A stretch of 64,000 nt of DNA from Melitaea cinxia. Lineage: Eukaryota; Arthropoda; Insecta; Lepidoptera; Nymphalidae. This document shows positions 59,101 through 64,000 of the stretch, piece by piece; positions within the stretch are counted from its first letter, which is position 1; each line of letters starts with the position of its first letter. The stretch is taken from positions 4,402,001 to 4,466,000 of the forward strand of contig NC_059419.1 of NCBI RefSeq assembly GCF_905220565.1. The letters are read 5' to 3'. Position numbers and translations under genes: made by a program. The notes below the pieces were generated by a model. The model did not search any database and had not been told where the DNA came from. It was given only the letters and a program-made list of their open reading frames with translations.

Positions 59101-62100
59101 AGTTGAACGACCACCAAGACAAATATTTGTTTAGAATCGATAATTAAGACAAAACAGCCGAAATAGCCGATCACAGAATAAATTAGTGGCATGTCACATT
59201 TCACGGATACGTGTAAAGAATCCACTGTTTTGTGGTAAAATGTTTTAGACTGTGGCGGTGCTTTCTCACTAATATTTTAATTATGTTTGTGGTGCATATA
59301 ATTATTGGAACAGTTACGTTTTACTGTTTGTTCATTTAAATTGATGTGGGAAATACATTACTGAAATATATAAACCTCTTTTTGTATTGAATGTGAAAAG
59401 ACGGTGTTTTTGTAGTTTCGCCCTGGACTATACGCAAGACATACTAAATATGCACTATTGATATTCTCATAACTCAGTTCTATAAGCTTCACTACATAGT
59501 ATAAAACAAAGTCGCTTTCTCTGTGCCTGCACATGTATGTACGCTTAAATCTTTAAAACTACGCAACGGATTTTGATGCGGTTCTTTTTAATAGATAGAT
59601 TGATTCAAGAGGAAGGTTTATATGTATAATAACATCCATTAAATAGTGGAGAAATACTGTTATTTTTGAGTTTTCTAATGTTATGTCGTAAATAATTATT
59701 TTTTTTTTTCGCTTAAATTGCAAACGCAGGCTGAACCCTACGAGATTTATCAAAATAATGTACTAAGTATTGTACACATTGAAAAGGTCTACAGAAAACT
59801 CCGCGATGTCATATACCTATCTCTTATGGATATCCCACAATAATATTTTTTTGTCATTTACTTTTTACGACAAATAATGGCTAATTTTCGAAGCGATTTT
59901 AACCAATACAGCATTAATCCTTATCCAATTAAATACCTTAAATATATTTTTTATTTAATATAGATCTATATGGCCCTTTACAGCAAATGATTTAAATGAA
60001 TATTTTCGAAGATAGAAGAAGTAGCGTTTGCGGCGGTTCCGGCCGGCTTTTACTCTAAGTTAACGCGTGCGGGTCACGGGCAGTAATGAATAAATCAAAA
60101 CTACTGGATCGATTTTAATCATTTTTTCAGTGAATGACATAGGCTATAATTATATTTTATACCCGTGCGAAGCCGGAGCGGGTCGCTAGTATATTATAAA
60201 TTGAATTCTCTTACACGTTATAATTAGATTTTCGTTAGTATAAGAACGAATCGATACAAGAGCTTTCATTCTATTAGAATAGAATAAAAAATCGTGCAAC
60301 ATTAACATCAATGTAGATGTTTTATTACAAAACAACATAGCAATTATGTTAATTTTAAATTTATAAATGTAAAAACGCCGCGTCAATTTTTTTTTGTGTT
60401 TCTATCTCAAATCGAGAGATTTGAACTCGTGATAACTTGACGTGATGTTAAAATAACACGGTTTTTATTTTAAATAGTAAAAATATGCATTTTAAAATTT
60501 AAGTACACTTTTAATCTTAAATATAAAATTCTCGTGTTACAATGTTAGTTACAATACTCCTTCGAAATGGCTGGATCGATTTTTATGAAATTTTTGTGCA
60601 TATCGGGTAAGTCTGAAAATCGTCCAACATCTATTTTTCATACCCTTTAGTTATGAGAGGGGGGGGGGATAAGGGGATTAATAATATATATGGCAAAACA
60701 ACGTTTTCTGGGTCAGCTCCGAATTTATTTATTAGAATTAGTAAAATCTATTGAAAATATCATTAGCTCTATAAATGAAGATGAGAATGAGATTGTGTTC
60801 AAGCAAGACTTCTTACTCTTAAGGCCATTTATATTCCATCATTTTACCTACGTTTACGGGCAACACTGCATAGTTTTTCAGCATATATTATTCCTCAATT
60901 ATACTGTAATATTATATAACTACTACAATAGTGATTAGTTAATGATAATGCAAAATGAGCAGCAGCATCTTCGGTGCGACAAAGTCAACCCTGCGGTCAC
61001 CAACCCGCCTGCCCAGCGTGTTGACTATGGGCAAAACACATGAGTTCACGTTATTTTTGACCAGCAGTGGACTGCGATAGGCTGAAGTGGTGATGATGAT
61101 GATAATGCAAAAAAATTAGTTAACTTAGAAGCTTTAAAAAACATGACGTTCAAATCTTTCGATTTCCAGCTTTAGTAAATTTGTAAGGATATTTTTTTTA
61201 ATGAAAATACCAAAGTATAATAATCTATACTCCAGCAGTTTAGGTTACAAAAGATCTGCTAAACTCCGAGACGCGGCTCTAATTATGCTAGTTCAGATAA
61301 TTAAAACAATTATCGCTTAAAATGTGTCGCAGTACGAAATGCGCTGTTTCTCGTGTTTACACAATCCTGACGTTTTCTTTTATTTAGCGCCCGTGTGATC
61401 TGGTTCCGTATATTATGTAGATTAGTAGTTAAGGAATAGCTTAAAATTTTAAGTATTAATTTTATACGTTACCTATATATACACAGGTGTGTTGACGTAT
61501 GGTAGATTTCAAGAAAAAATGGTAAAAATATTATCAGTAAAACATATCGATTATTAATATATCGATATTTAACTGAGGTAGGGCACAGCAGGAATTTCCT
61601 GCTCAAAATATGGAGCAGCCCGACTGGGGTAGTACCTCGACCTTACAGAAGACCACAGCTAAATAATACTGTTTTCAAGCAGTATTATGTTCCTGTTGGT
61701 GAGTAAGGTGACCAGAGCTCCTGGGGGGATTGGGGATTGGGTCGGCAACGCGCTTGCGATGCTTCTGGTGTTACAGGCGTTTATAAGCTACGGTAATCAC
61801 TTACCATCAGGTGAGCCGTACGCTTGTTTGCCGACCTAGTGATATAAAAAAAAATATATATGAACGGCACAATCCATCCTGTGAGACCCAACTGCTGAAC
61901 ATTTTTTAACCGACTGCCAAAAAAGGAGGAGGTTCTCGATTCGACTGTATTTTTTTTATGTATGTTACTTCAGAACTTTTGATTGGGTGGACCGATTTCT
62001 GCGATTTTCTTTTTATTCGAATGGTGGTGTGTTTCATTTGGTCTCACTTAAATTTATTTGAGATGTAACAACTACTTTTCAAGTTATATCTAATAATGCG

Positions 62101-63174
62101 TTTTTAGTTGACTATTTTTTCGTCGACCTACGTTGTATTATACCGCATAACTTTTTACTGGGTGTACCGATTTTGATGATTTTTAATTTAATCGAAAGCT
62201 GGTGTTTATTATGTGATCACATTTAAATTTCATCGAGATCTGATAACAAATTCTTGAGTAATCTTTTATAATGCGTATTTCCTTGACTATTTTATCGTCT
62301 GCCTACGTTGTATTACTTGTCGATGTAATTGAAGTCGGTTTTTTTCGTTTGCGAGCAAATACAATTATCTATGTAGGAGAAGGATCTGACTTCAGCCTGT
62401 AATATCCCACTGCTGGGCATAGGCCTATTTCCATATGTAGGAGAAGGAACAGAGATTAATCTACCACGCTGCTTCACTGAGGGTTGGCGAATATATTCCC
62501 TACTATGAGTAACGATCGCTATCAGGTGTTTATGATATTTGATACGAACTTATTTTTTGTAATTTAGTTCGAGGAAAAGGAATGATATTTTTTCTAAGAC
62601 TCTTATTTAATAAACTTACCGCTCGCCTGCAGTTTTCTCTCTTGAGAATCATCGCCGTCCATCATCGATTGTTTTTGGAAGAAATTCTAGAAACATACGA
62701 CAAAATGAATATCTTTATTGTAAAAATTAGTATTTAAAATTATTATAATAGAATTATAAGTTTTATTTATTTACAAAAATGTAAAATGTAAATTAGTTCT
62801 GTGTTAAATATATAAATATAATAAATTATAATTATATATATTTTATATATTTCGCGACTTCACGATTTATAATTATTTCCTTCATTACTTCTTTCATTCA
62901 AGAACTCACACTCTCTAAATAGCAAATAAATACTAGCGAATTAAGAGCGATGTACTAATATCGGGAACGTAAATTTCAAAGTTTGTTAAAAAATTAAATT
63001 CCTGGGCTTAGTACTTACTATACAACTTAAAAGTCTACGTTTAAAGTTTTGTTTAGTTATGTAATTGCTTACCATTTGTAAATTAGCTAAGTCTTCAAGG
63101 TTCTTCCTCATTAACATGCTCTGCTGTTCGAACTCCGACACACTATTGCCGGCGCTCGATGTTGTCGACTGCTC
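29016..63174 (-). CDS. cas: castor/CASZ1-type zinc-finger transcription factor (22 exons, 5' end outside window)
   Basis: The 22 exons join in phase into 1,247 codons and end at a TGA at 29016-29018. The product has twelve zinc-finger modules of the castor type, in which a CxxxxC-like pair precedes a C2H2 finger with a core such as HFHC or HYHC. They lie at about residues 89-128, 150-195, 205-250, 268-308, 380-425, 440-490, 643-685, 705-740, 855-895, 1068-1112, 1135-1180 and 1197-1235. An AT-hook-like stretch (RKRGRPPKN) lies near residue 580. Family knowledge: castor is a nuclear DNA-binding factor of the neuroblast temporal series in flies, and CASZ1 acts in vertebrate heart, vessel and retina development. 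The symbol rests on finger architecture and on recalled similarity, not on a search. Upstream exons must lie beyond 63174, because the first exon seen starts in phase 0 without an ATG. Exon 18 ends in the 30-copy minisatellite described separately. Confidence 0.93.
29448..29597 (-). CDS. cas: castor exon 21, zinc finger 11 (end)
   Basis: The exon is 150 nt, with acceptor TTTTTAG. It carries ASHFHCLKCNFVC and the helix VVAHRRQH, then linker AAGFKKFSPGEG. Donor GAAG|GTAATT. Confidence 0.93.
29903..29991 (-). CDS. cas: castor exon 20, zinc finger 11 (first part)
   Basis: The exon is 89 nt. It carries linker LDTLMGGDFQQYRAN and the first pair of finger 11 (YCQRPEC). Donor G|GTAAGC. Confidence 0.92.
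30373..30468 (-). CDS. cas: castor exon 19, zinc finger 10 (end)
   Basis: The exon is 96 nt, with acceptor TTTTTCAG and donor AAG|GTAATT. It carries THFHCTRKDCGYSFC and the helix ending VQHTARHE. The phase matches exon 18 exactly, which fixes the donor used there. Confidence 0.93.
30469..31150 (-). other. castor intron 18, unique part
   Basis: AT-rich intron sequence between exon 19 and the minisatellite. No repeat, RNA gene or regulatory site was recognised. Confidence 0.6.
31151..33940 (-). repeat. 30-copy, 93-bp minisatellite built from a castor exon-intron boundary
   Basis: Exactly 30 units of 93 bp lie head to tail; the last base of unit 30 differs (c instead of a) where unique exon begins. 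Read on the minus strand, each unit has about 70 nt of exon 18, ending GGCTACCG, then GTGAGT and 19 further intron bases. Units are almost identical. One site (unit position 73, a or g) varies often: g in units 11, 14-16, 18, 21-24, 26, 29 and 30. Unit 2 has one private change and unit 8 another. Because 93 is a multiple of 3, long frames stay open on both strands (31105-33879, 31140-33881, 31838-34021); these are by-products, not genes. Confidence 0.97.
33870..33986 (-). CDS. cas: castor exon 18, start of zinc finger 10, with the amplified splice donor
   Basis: The exon is 117 nt, with acceptor TTAGCAG at 33993-33987 and donor CG|GTGAGT at 33869. It encodes MRVLKDEPIPDGYLRFRF and then the finger 10 pair in EDCAYQQCGYR. 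It is strikingly GC-rich for this locus. Its last 70 or so bases and its donor form the unit of the 30-copy minisatellite, whose copies continue downstream in the transcript. Reading past this donor in frame meets TGA at once, so only this first copy supports the full protein. Confidence 0.92.
33987..34690 (-). other. castor intron 17, part next to exon 18
   Basis: The acceptor of exon 18 sits in a GC-rich patch (33945-34010) with a poor pyrimidine tract. The rest is AT-rich and nothing else was recognised. Confidence 0.5.
34691..35175 (+). mobile_element. tRNA-derived SINE (family C) split by another SINE
   Basis: The 5' part (34691-34771) has a tRNA-like head with the A-box-like gcgttggcaaaacgg and a B-box-like GTTCGATTCCC. 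The 3' part resumes at 35058 with catttgtattggcc and ends near 35175. It lies in castor intron 17, antisense to the gene. The break at 34772-35047 is a family B SINE. A better preserved family C copy lies at 21279-21490. Confidence 0.8.
34772..35047 (+). mobile_element. tRNA-derived SINE (family B) with a 10-bp target duplication
   Basis: This 276-bp element begins with gcgttggcgcaacggt and a B box GGTTCGATCTCC, and ends near ttacaggctgaagcg. It is flanked by a perfect direct repeat ATATGGCAAG (34762-34771 and 35048-35057), which was a single site in the family C SINE it entered. Confidence 0.88.
35252..35377 (-). CDS. cas: castor exon 17, linker
   Basis: The exon is 126 nt, with acceptor CCAG and donor AC|GTGAGT. 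It encodes a Pro/Leu-rich segment (LYPPELLLEQSLLQTHG) and then KEAELIAK, which runs into the conserved segment at the start of exon 18. Confidence 0.88.
35654..35802 (-). CDS. cas: castor exon 16, Gln/Leu-rich segment
   Basis: The exon is 149 nt and encodes a Gln/Leu-rich helix-prone segment (VQAVQSLLLQQYLAGG, then LQEQLKMQQQY). It ends GG|GTAACT. A contact surface is a guess. Confidence 0.86.
36125..36235 (-). CDS. cas: castor exon 15, linker
   Basis: The exon is 111 nt, bounded by CACAG and CAG|GTAATA. It encodes a Ser/Pro/Gln-rich linker (VPSPSQRQPNPAEQ). No domain. Confidence 0.85.
36504..36847 (-). CDS. cas: castor exon 14, zinc finger 9
   Basis: The exon is 344 nt. A basic, Ser-rich region (SPSPRSIYDASPSKEMK) precedes finger 9 (CHDQTCPL, then LHYHCPQC and HMVKKH). 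Donor AAG|GTAAGT. Confidence 0.9.
36994..37513 (-). CDS. cas: castor exon 13, zinc fingers 7 and 8
   Basis: This is the largest exon, at 520 nt. Finger 7 has LHLHCFNC and closing ETHMRESH. Finger 8 has CGGKSC, then SHFHCIQGNSC and closing THKHGRG, where the second histidine spacing is shorter than in the others. A Ser/Glu/Lys-rich tail follows. Donor G|GTAAGA. Confidence 0.9.
37590..37691 (-). CDS. cas: castor exon 12, linker
   Basis: The exon is 102 nt, starts after a long T-rich tract plus CAG, and ends CCC|GTGAGT. It encodes a Pro/Val/Ile-rich linker including SFKLPKSNQLPPV. No domain recognised. Confidence 0.87.
37779..38180 (-). CDS. cas: castor exon 11, zinc finger 6 (end), low-complexity region and AT-hook
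   Basis: The exon is 402 nt, in phase at both ends. It ends finger 6, then runs through an Asn/Pro/Leu/Gln-rich region of repeated PN-L-AQL-like phrases. It finishes with the AT-hook-like RKRGRPPKN, a minor-groove binding motif. Donor AAC|GTAAGT. Confidence 0.9.
38255..38405 (-). CDS. cas: castor exon 10, zinc fingers 5 (end) and 6
   Basis: The exon is 151 nt. It closes finger 5 (DHNTIVKHAMEH) and begins finger 6 (CSNSAC, then THYHCTW). The donor is TGG|GTATGT. Confidence 0.9.
38505..38653 (-). CDS. cas: castor exon 9, zinc finger 5 (first part)
   Basis: The exon is 149 nt. After the stretch AVVDEVSRKFIETFNG it carries the short pair CSKC and the core HYHCLVEGC. Two donors are possible: the stronger GTAAGT after 38505, and GTACGA six bases earlier. 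Both keep the phase and differ by two residues. The stronger one was chosen. Confidence 0.88.
38889..39021 (-). CDS. cas: castor exon 8, linker
   Basis: The exon is 133 nt. It encodes a low-complexity Met/Asp/Ser linker between fingers 4 and 5 (for example GDDDMSSSMMDDYPQHF) and no recognised domain. The donor is GTAAGT. Confidence 0.88.
39374..39596 (-). CDS. cas: castor exon 7, zinc fingers 3 (end) and 4
   Basis: The exon is 223 nt, with acceptor ACAG and donor GG|GTATAA. It ends finger 3 (EKHKTYH), carries linker DGFKKY and all of finger 4 (CPYRDC, then HIHCIRPHC and the closing HKRKH). Confidence 0.92.
40121..40322 (-). CDS. cas: castor exon 6, zinc fingers 2 (end) and 3
   Basis: The exon is 202 nt. 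It carries the helix of finger 2 (DVQMHANYH) and most of finger 3 (CAAPHC, then THFHCRRPGC). The donor is G|GTAAGT, so finger 3 finishes in exon 7. Confidence 0.93.
40694..40834 (-). CDS. cas: castor exon 5, zinc finger 2 (first part)
   Basis: The exon is 141 nt and in phase at both ends. It completes finger 1 (WHKK), carries the linker FMRYSPLDDC found before castor fingers, and starts finger 2 with THYHCIQDGCDK. Confidence 0.93.
41078..41204 (-). CDS. cas: castor exon 4, zinc finger 1
   Basis: The exon is 127 nt, with acceptor TATAG|A and donor AAG|GTACTA. It carries the first castor finger: the CGSSYC pair, then HFHCMDC and the helix ending IRHFK. The last histidine lies at the start of exon 5, so the finger is split by the intron. 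Confidence 0.93.
41298..41382 (-). CDS. cas: castor exon 3 (residues 57-85)
   Basis: The acceptor is TTTAG|GA, the donor is AG|GTAAGG and the length is 85 nt. It encodes the segment LTALNHLDQARKNSIQT, followed by a stretch ending in YVKR that leads into the first zinc finger. This is the first exon of the dense 3' cluster. Confidence 0.9.
41455..41548 (-). CDS. candidate alternative first coding exon of castor
   Basis: On the minus strand an ATGATG opens a 31-codon frame that begins MMQGGDLAVPNKRISLEERE. It reaches a possible donor G|GTATTA at 41454 in phase 1, the phase exon 3 needs. The implied intron (41383-41454) is 72 nt, short but acceptable in insects. The end of the peptide is unusually hydrophobic, and an upstream ATG at about 41580 opens a short overlapping frame. 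It may be chance. Confidence 0.3.
41549..41720 (-). promoter_or_regulatory. possible internal promoter region upstream of the alternative exon
   Basis: This is a non-repetitive block with a GC-rich patch (GGGGAGGGGCCGC on the minus strand, about 41694-41706) in AT-rich DNA, just upstream of the candidate alternative first exon. No TATA box is evident. The call rests on position and composition only. Confidence 0.2.
41721..47344 (-). other. castor intron 2, mostly unique part
   Basis: AT-rich intron with no clear mobile element. The least AT-biased blocks are at about 44260-44780 and 46130-46480. The latter contains an inverted CCAAT (gattgg) and several ATCGAT-like sites. The exon-free open frame at 46498-46854 has no recognisable domain and is probably chance. 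Confidence 0.45.
46130..46480. promoter_or_regulatory. candidate regulatory block in castor intron 2
   Basis: A non-repetitive, relatively GC-rich stretch with paired GGATCC sites around ATCGAT (46226-46252), ATTCGATCGATTCC, and a CpG-rich end (cgccccgccccgcgcgg). Its composition stands out from the flanks. No function can be read directly. Confidence 0.25.
47345..47965. repeat. family L repeat, split by a family E element
   Basis: Parts 47345-47482 and 47837-47965 match 52235-52475: tggtcgccyagtg, gaaattmgaccatratt, aggttctgtt-like and atttttwtacataatta phrases in the same order. A 16-bp perfect palindrome, CGACCACTAGTGGTCG, lies at 47360-47375. Confidence 0.6.
47494..47825 (-). mobile_element. 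short RTE-tailed element (family E), near full length
   Basis: An 11-bp duplication TATATATTCGT (47483-47493, 47826-47836) flanks it. The (ATG)n tail is at the low-coordinate end, so the element reads on the minus strand. It lies in castor intron 2, in the gene's orientation. Confidence 0.88.
48080..48215 (+). repeat. dispersed repeat related to 54838-54965
   Basis: It shares agctatg-cccgc, gaaaaaatagcctata-like and tttttcaattygaac phrases with 54838-54965. Common in lepidopteran introns; class unknown. Confidence 0.5.
48731..49067 (-). mobile_element. tRNA-derived SINE (family B), near full length
   Basis: The minus-strand head is gacgccgcgttggcgcaacg with B box GGTTCGATCCCCGC; the end is tattacaggctaaagcgc. 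It lies in castor intron 2. Confidence 0.82.
49068..50530 (-). other. castor intron 2, no element recognised
   Basis: AT-rich, with a GC-richer block at 49375-49490 (around acgggacacgtaatcg) that could be regulatory. No gene. Confidence 0.4.
50532..50877 (+). mobile_element. short RTE-tailed element (family E), full length, opposite orientation
   Basis: It reads from tgtactgtgtggctacgg to gtataggctggaatgaatga. Flanking duplication is unclear. It lies antisense to castor. Frames inside on the minus strand are by-products. Confidence 0.82.
50878..52234 (-). other. castor intron 2, no element recognised
   Basis: AT-rich. A patch at 51100-51200 is GC-richer and has TGAATATGCAAG, loosely like a POU-factor site. 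Nothing firm. Confidence 0.35.
52235..52475. repeat. family L repeat, uninterrupted copy
   Basis: It is the unsplit counterpart of 47345-47965; it lacks the family E insertion. Confidence 0.6.
52682..52885 (+). repeat. family J repeat, copy 2
   Basis: It pairs with 23722-23930: gtgctttagatcacacgact, atcacacttttcgtaacgat and agcttactccccaagtc. The two copies differ by small indels. Confidence 0.7.
53172..53325 (+). mobile_element. 5'-truncated 3' end of the CR1/Jockey-like LINE
   Basis: It has tgtggaagaaatcgctctta, cctttgtacatc and tgtgcaataaagag, followed by attattatta. It matches 20550-20682 and 22070-22212 (other strand). Confidence 0.8.
53326..54835 (-). other. castor intron 2, AT-rich
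   Basis: It holds the candidate regulatory block 53690-53850. No other feature seen. Confidence 0.4.
53690..53850. promoter_or_regulatory. candidate regulatory block with homeodomain-like sites
   Basis: It holds a dense group of motifs resembling Hox/cofactor sites: TGATTTAC, TTTTATTAC, ATCGAT (twice) and CTAATTAA, within about 160 bp and outside any repeat. Such motifs occur by chance in AT-rich DNA, so this is suggestive only. Confidence 0.22.
54838..54965 (+). repeat. dispersed repeat related to 48080-48215
   Basis: The phrases aagctatgtcccgcgacttc and gaaaaaatagcctatagtct are shared with the other copy. Confidence 0.5.
55128..55375 (+). repeat. family I repeat
   Basis: It starts aaccaacttccaaaaaagg and has cagaacttttgactgggtgg, then tgactattttttcgtcgacc. 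Copies: 57335-57545 and 61905-62345. Non-coding, class unknown. Confidence 0.65.
55380..56064 (-). other. castor intron 2, nothing recognised
   Basis: AT-rich, no repeat match or gene. Confidence 0.35.
56065..56345 (+). repeat. family D repeat, long copy
   Basis: It runs from agggcacagccagaaattta to ctgacctggtttatata. Phrases ggtgagtaaggtgaccagag, gcgcttgcgatgcttctggt and ggtaatcgctta are shared with 61570-61855. Probably the tail of a non-LTR element. Confidence 0.72.
56346..57334 (-). other. castor intron 2
   Basis: AT-rich apart from the candidate regulatory block 57075-57255. Confidence 0.4.
57075..57255. promoter_or_regulatory. candidate regulatory block in castor intron 2
   Basis: A sharply GC-richer, non-repetitive block with an E-box-like CAGGTG, TGGGAAAC (partly like a Su(H) site) and GGGAACTTTG. 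It has no useful open frame. Its composition against an AT-rich background is the reason for listing it. Confidence 0.27.
57335..57545 (+). repeat. family I repeat, partial
   Basis: It shares aaccgacttcaaaaatt, actgggtggatcgatttcga and attttttcgtctacctacg with the other copies. Confidence 0.6.
57546..59486 (-). other. castor intron 2
   Basis: AT-rich. Only the block 58650-58775 stands out in composition. Open frames here (for example 58048-58338) have no domain. Confidence 0.4.
58650..58775. promoter_or_regulatory. candidate regulatory block in castor intron 2
   Basis: A short non-repetitive patch with TCAATTGA and a GC-rich end (cgaggggccgcgagg). No coding frame or repeat match was recognised. 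Confidence 0.2.
59487..60194 (+). repeat. long dispersed lepidopteran repeat, about 0.7 kb (family F/H)
   Basis: It starts at tagtataaaacaaagtcgct and includes aaaactacgcaacggatttt and gcgtgcgggtcacgggcag. It ends at cccgtgcgaagccggagcgg. No long frame, so it is non-autonomous. Confidence 0.65.
60518..60715 (-). repeat. dispersed repeat (family G)
   Basis: Reverse orientation of 3553-3730: aaaattctcgtgttacaatg on the plus strand, cataccctttagttatgaga, then ggcaaaacaacgttttctgg. Confidence 0.65.
60956..61099 (+). mobile_element. short RTE-tailed element (family E), 5'-truncated and internally deleted
   Basis: It reads from gagcagcagcatcttcggtg to gataggctgaagtggtgatg. A 13-bp direct repeat TGATAATGCAAAA (60943-60955, 61100-61112) flanks it. 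About 30 bp are missing before the ccagcagtggactg phrase. Confidence 0.85.
61113..61569 (-). other. castor intron 2, nothing recognised
   Basis: AT-rich, no gene or repeat match. Confidence 0.35.
61570..61855 (+). repeat. family D repeat, best-preserved copy
   Basis: It runs from ctgaggtagggcacagcagg to tgtttgccgacctagtgata plus an A-rich tail, which suggests a retroposed 3' end. Confidence 0.75.
61905..62345 (+). repeat. family I repeat, long copy
   Basis: It contains two halves, each with an actgggtg-like phrase followed by a ttgactatttt-tcgtc phrase (about 61980-62130 and 62155-62320), so it may be a tandem pair. Confidence 0.65.
62392..62530 (-). mobile_element. family B SINE tail
   Basis: The plus strand has tcagcctgtaatatccc, ggcataggcc and atgagtaacgatcgctatca, matching 25602-25760. 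Confidence 0.7.
62620..62686 (-). CDS. cas: castor exon 2 (residues 35-57)
   Basis: This is a 67-nt exon between acceptor CTAG and donor G|GTAAGT. It encodes NFFQKQSMMDGDDSQERK and a few more residues and leaves one base for exon 3. The next exon is 21 kb away, but the phases fit. Confidence 0.85.
63073..63174 (-). CDS. cas: castor exon 1 of those visible (residues 1-34)
   Basis: The acceptor TATAG precedes GAG and the donor is ATG|GTAAGC. The exon is 102 nt and starts and ends in phase 0. It encodes a Ser-rich segment and then a charged stretch ending KNLEDLANLQM. It has no start codon in a first-exon position, so the coding sequence continues beyond the window. Confidence 0.85.
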
Positions 63175-63229
63175 CTATAGGACCCGATTTATTATCAATA
63201 TTACAGAGAACAATGTTCTACCTACATTT

Positions 63230-63365
63230 TTATACTGGCAAACAAGCTTACGGTCAAGCTTTACGGTTACCTGATGATAAGCGATTACCGTAGCCTATGG
63301 ACAGCTGCAACACCAGAAGCATTGCTAGCGCGTTGCCGATTATACCCTCGACCCTCTCCAGGATC
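63230..63365 (-). repeat. family D repeat, 3' part
   Basis: The minus strand has ggtgttgcagctgtccatag and ggtaatcgcttatcatc, matching 56255-56325. It lies just upstream of the first visible castor exon. Confidence 0.65.
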
Positions 63366-63404
63366 TACTACTTTATTTCAATTTTTATGATTTGATATGC
63401 GTAT

Positions 63405-63620
63405 TTTGAATTGACTGTTGTCACAGTTCACAGTGATACTGCGTTTTGCCCCAGAGATTGTGAGTTCGATTCCTGCCCAAATCGTTTGGCCACATATGCA
63501 TTTAGTTACTTTATATGAATATTTATCAAAAAAAAATGTGTAGTAGCTATATCAGTCGGCTGTTACCTATGACAAAAGCATTAAGTTTCTTTTCTTAGGA
63601 ACAGACGTGTGTATGTCAAA
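63405..63620 (+). mobile_element. tRNA-derived SINE (family A), diverged
   Basis: It keeps gagttcgattcctgccc in the B-box place and the tail cagtcggctgttacctatg and taggaacagacg, as at 8888-9135. Confidence 0.7.
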
Positions 63621-64000
63621 GATACTATTATCATTAAAATCTAAAAGGAGATGGGGACTTTTGGGCCAAAATGTAATGAGTTGAGATATTGTTTAAAAAA
63701 TTGGTCATATTTTTTTATTTTAAAATATAAAATATCAGCTCAATTCTGAATCTAGACGCGGAGAAAATTGAGAAAGATAGTTTTCGTCAAATTATTTAGG
63801 TATCGATTCAACTATAATCGATTACAGAATTCAAAAAGAAAATTTTTGCACTAGTTAATTAACTTAAGATATTTAGATGCACAATTAAAGCTGTAAACAA
63901 TAAATAATATTTAAATAAAGTTACATTAATATCAATTAATATGTAATAAACCGAAATGATTATCGATTTCGTATCGATTTAAAATAAATCATATTTTTAA
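63621..64000. other. right edge, nothing recognised
   Basis: AT-rich DNA, presumably castor intron. Confidence 0.35.

Overview
This is animal nuclear DNA, almost certainly from a butterfly or moth. The background is AT-rich, the gene has short phased exons with GT-AG introns, and the dispersed repeats are of lepidopteran kinds: RTE and CR1/Jockey-like LINEs, tRNA-headed SINEs, a Ty3/gypsy LTR element and short elements ending in the phrase that begins ctgctggacataggcct. Nothing bacterial, no CRISPR array and no rRNA was seen.

One host gene can be built with confidence. It is the castor/CASZ1-type zinc-finger transcription factor gene on the minus strand. Twenty-two coding exons lie between 63174 and 29016. 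Every splice phase agrees, giving 1,247 codons up to a stop at 29016-29018. The 5' end is beyond the right edge of the window. The first two exons found (63.1 and 62.6 kb) are separated from the rest (41.4-29.0 kb) by a 21-kb intron full of mobile DNA and a few non-repetitive blocks that could be regulatory. A possible alternative first exon sits 72 nt upstream of exon 3.

The most unusual feature is at 31151-33940: exactly 30 copies of a 93-bp minisatellite. The unit was made from the end of a castor zinc-finger exon, its 5' splice site and the first bases of the following intron. The pre-mRNA should therefore carry 30 copies of one splice donor in a row, of which only the first keeps the reading frame. 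The array also has a 744-bp (8-copy) higher-order duplication.

The left 29 kb is a repeat-rich flank. Positions 401-4704 look like a decayed DNA transposon with inverted ends, itself invaded by an RTE fragment and two short elements. Positions 9760-21106 are a four-level nest: an RTE LINE is interrupted by a short RTE-tailed element, which is interrupted by a 4.9-kb CR1/Jockey-like LINE with two open ORFs, which is interrupted by a 5.57-kb Ty3/gypsy element. The gypsy element has LTRs that read as identical but a stop codon in gag and a frame break before RT. SINEs, LINE tails and other repeats fill most of the remainder.
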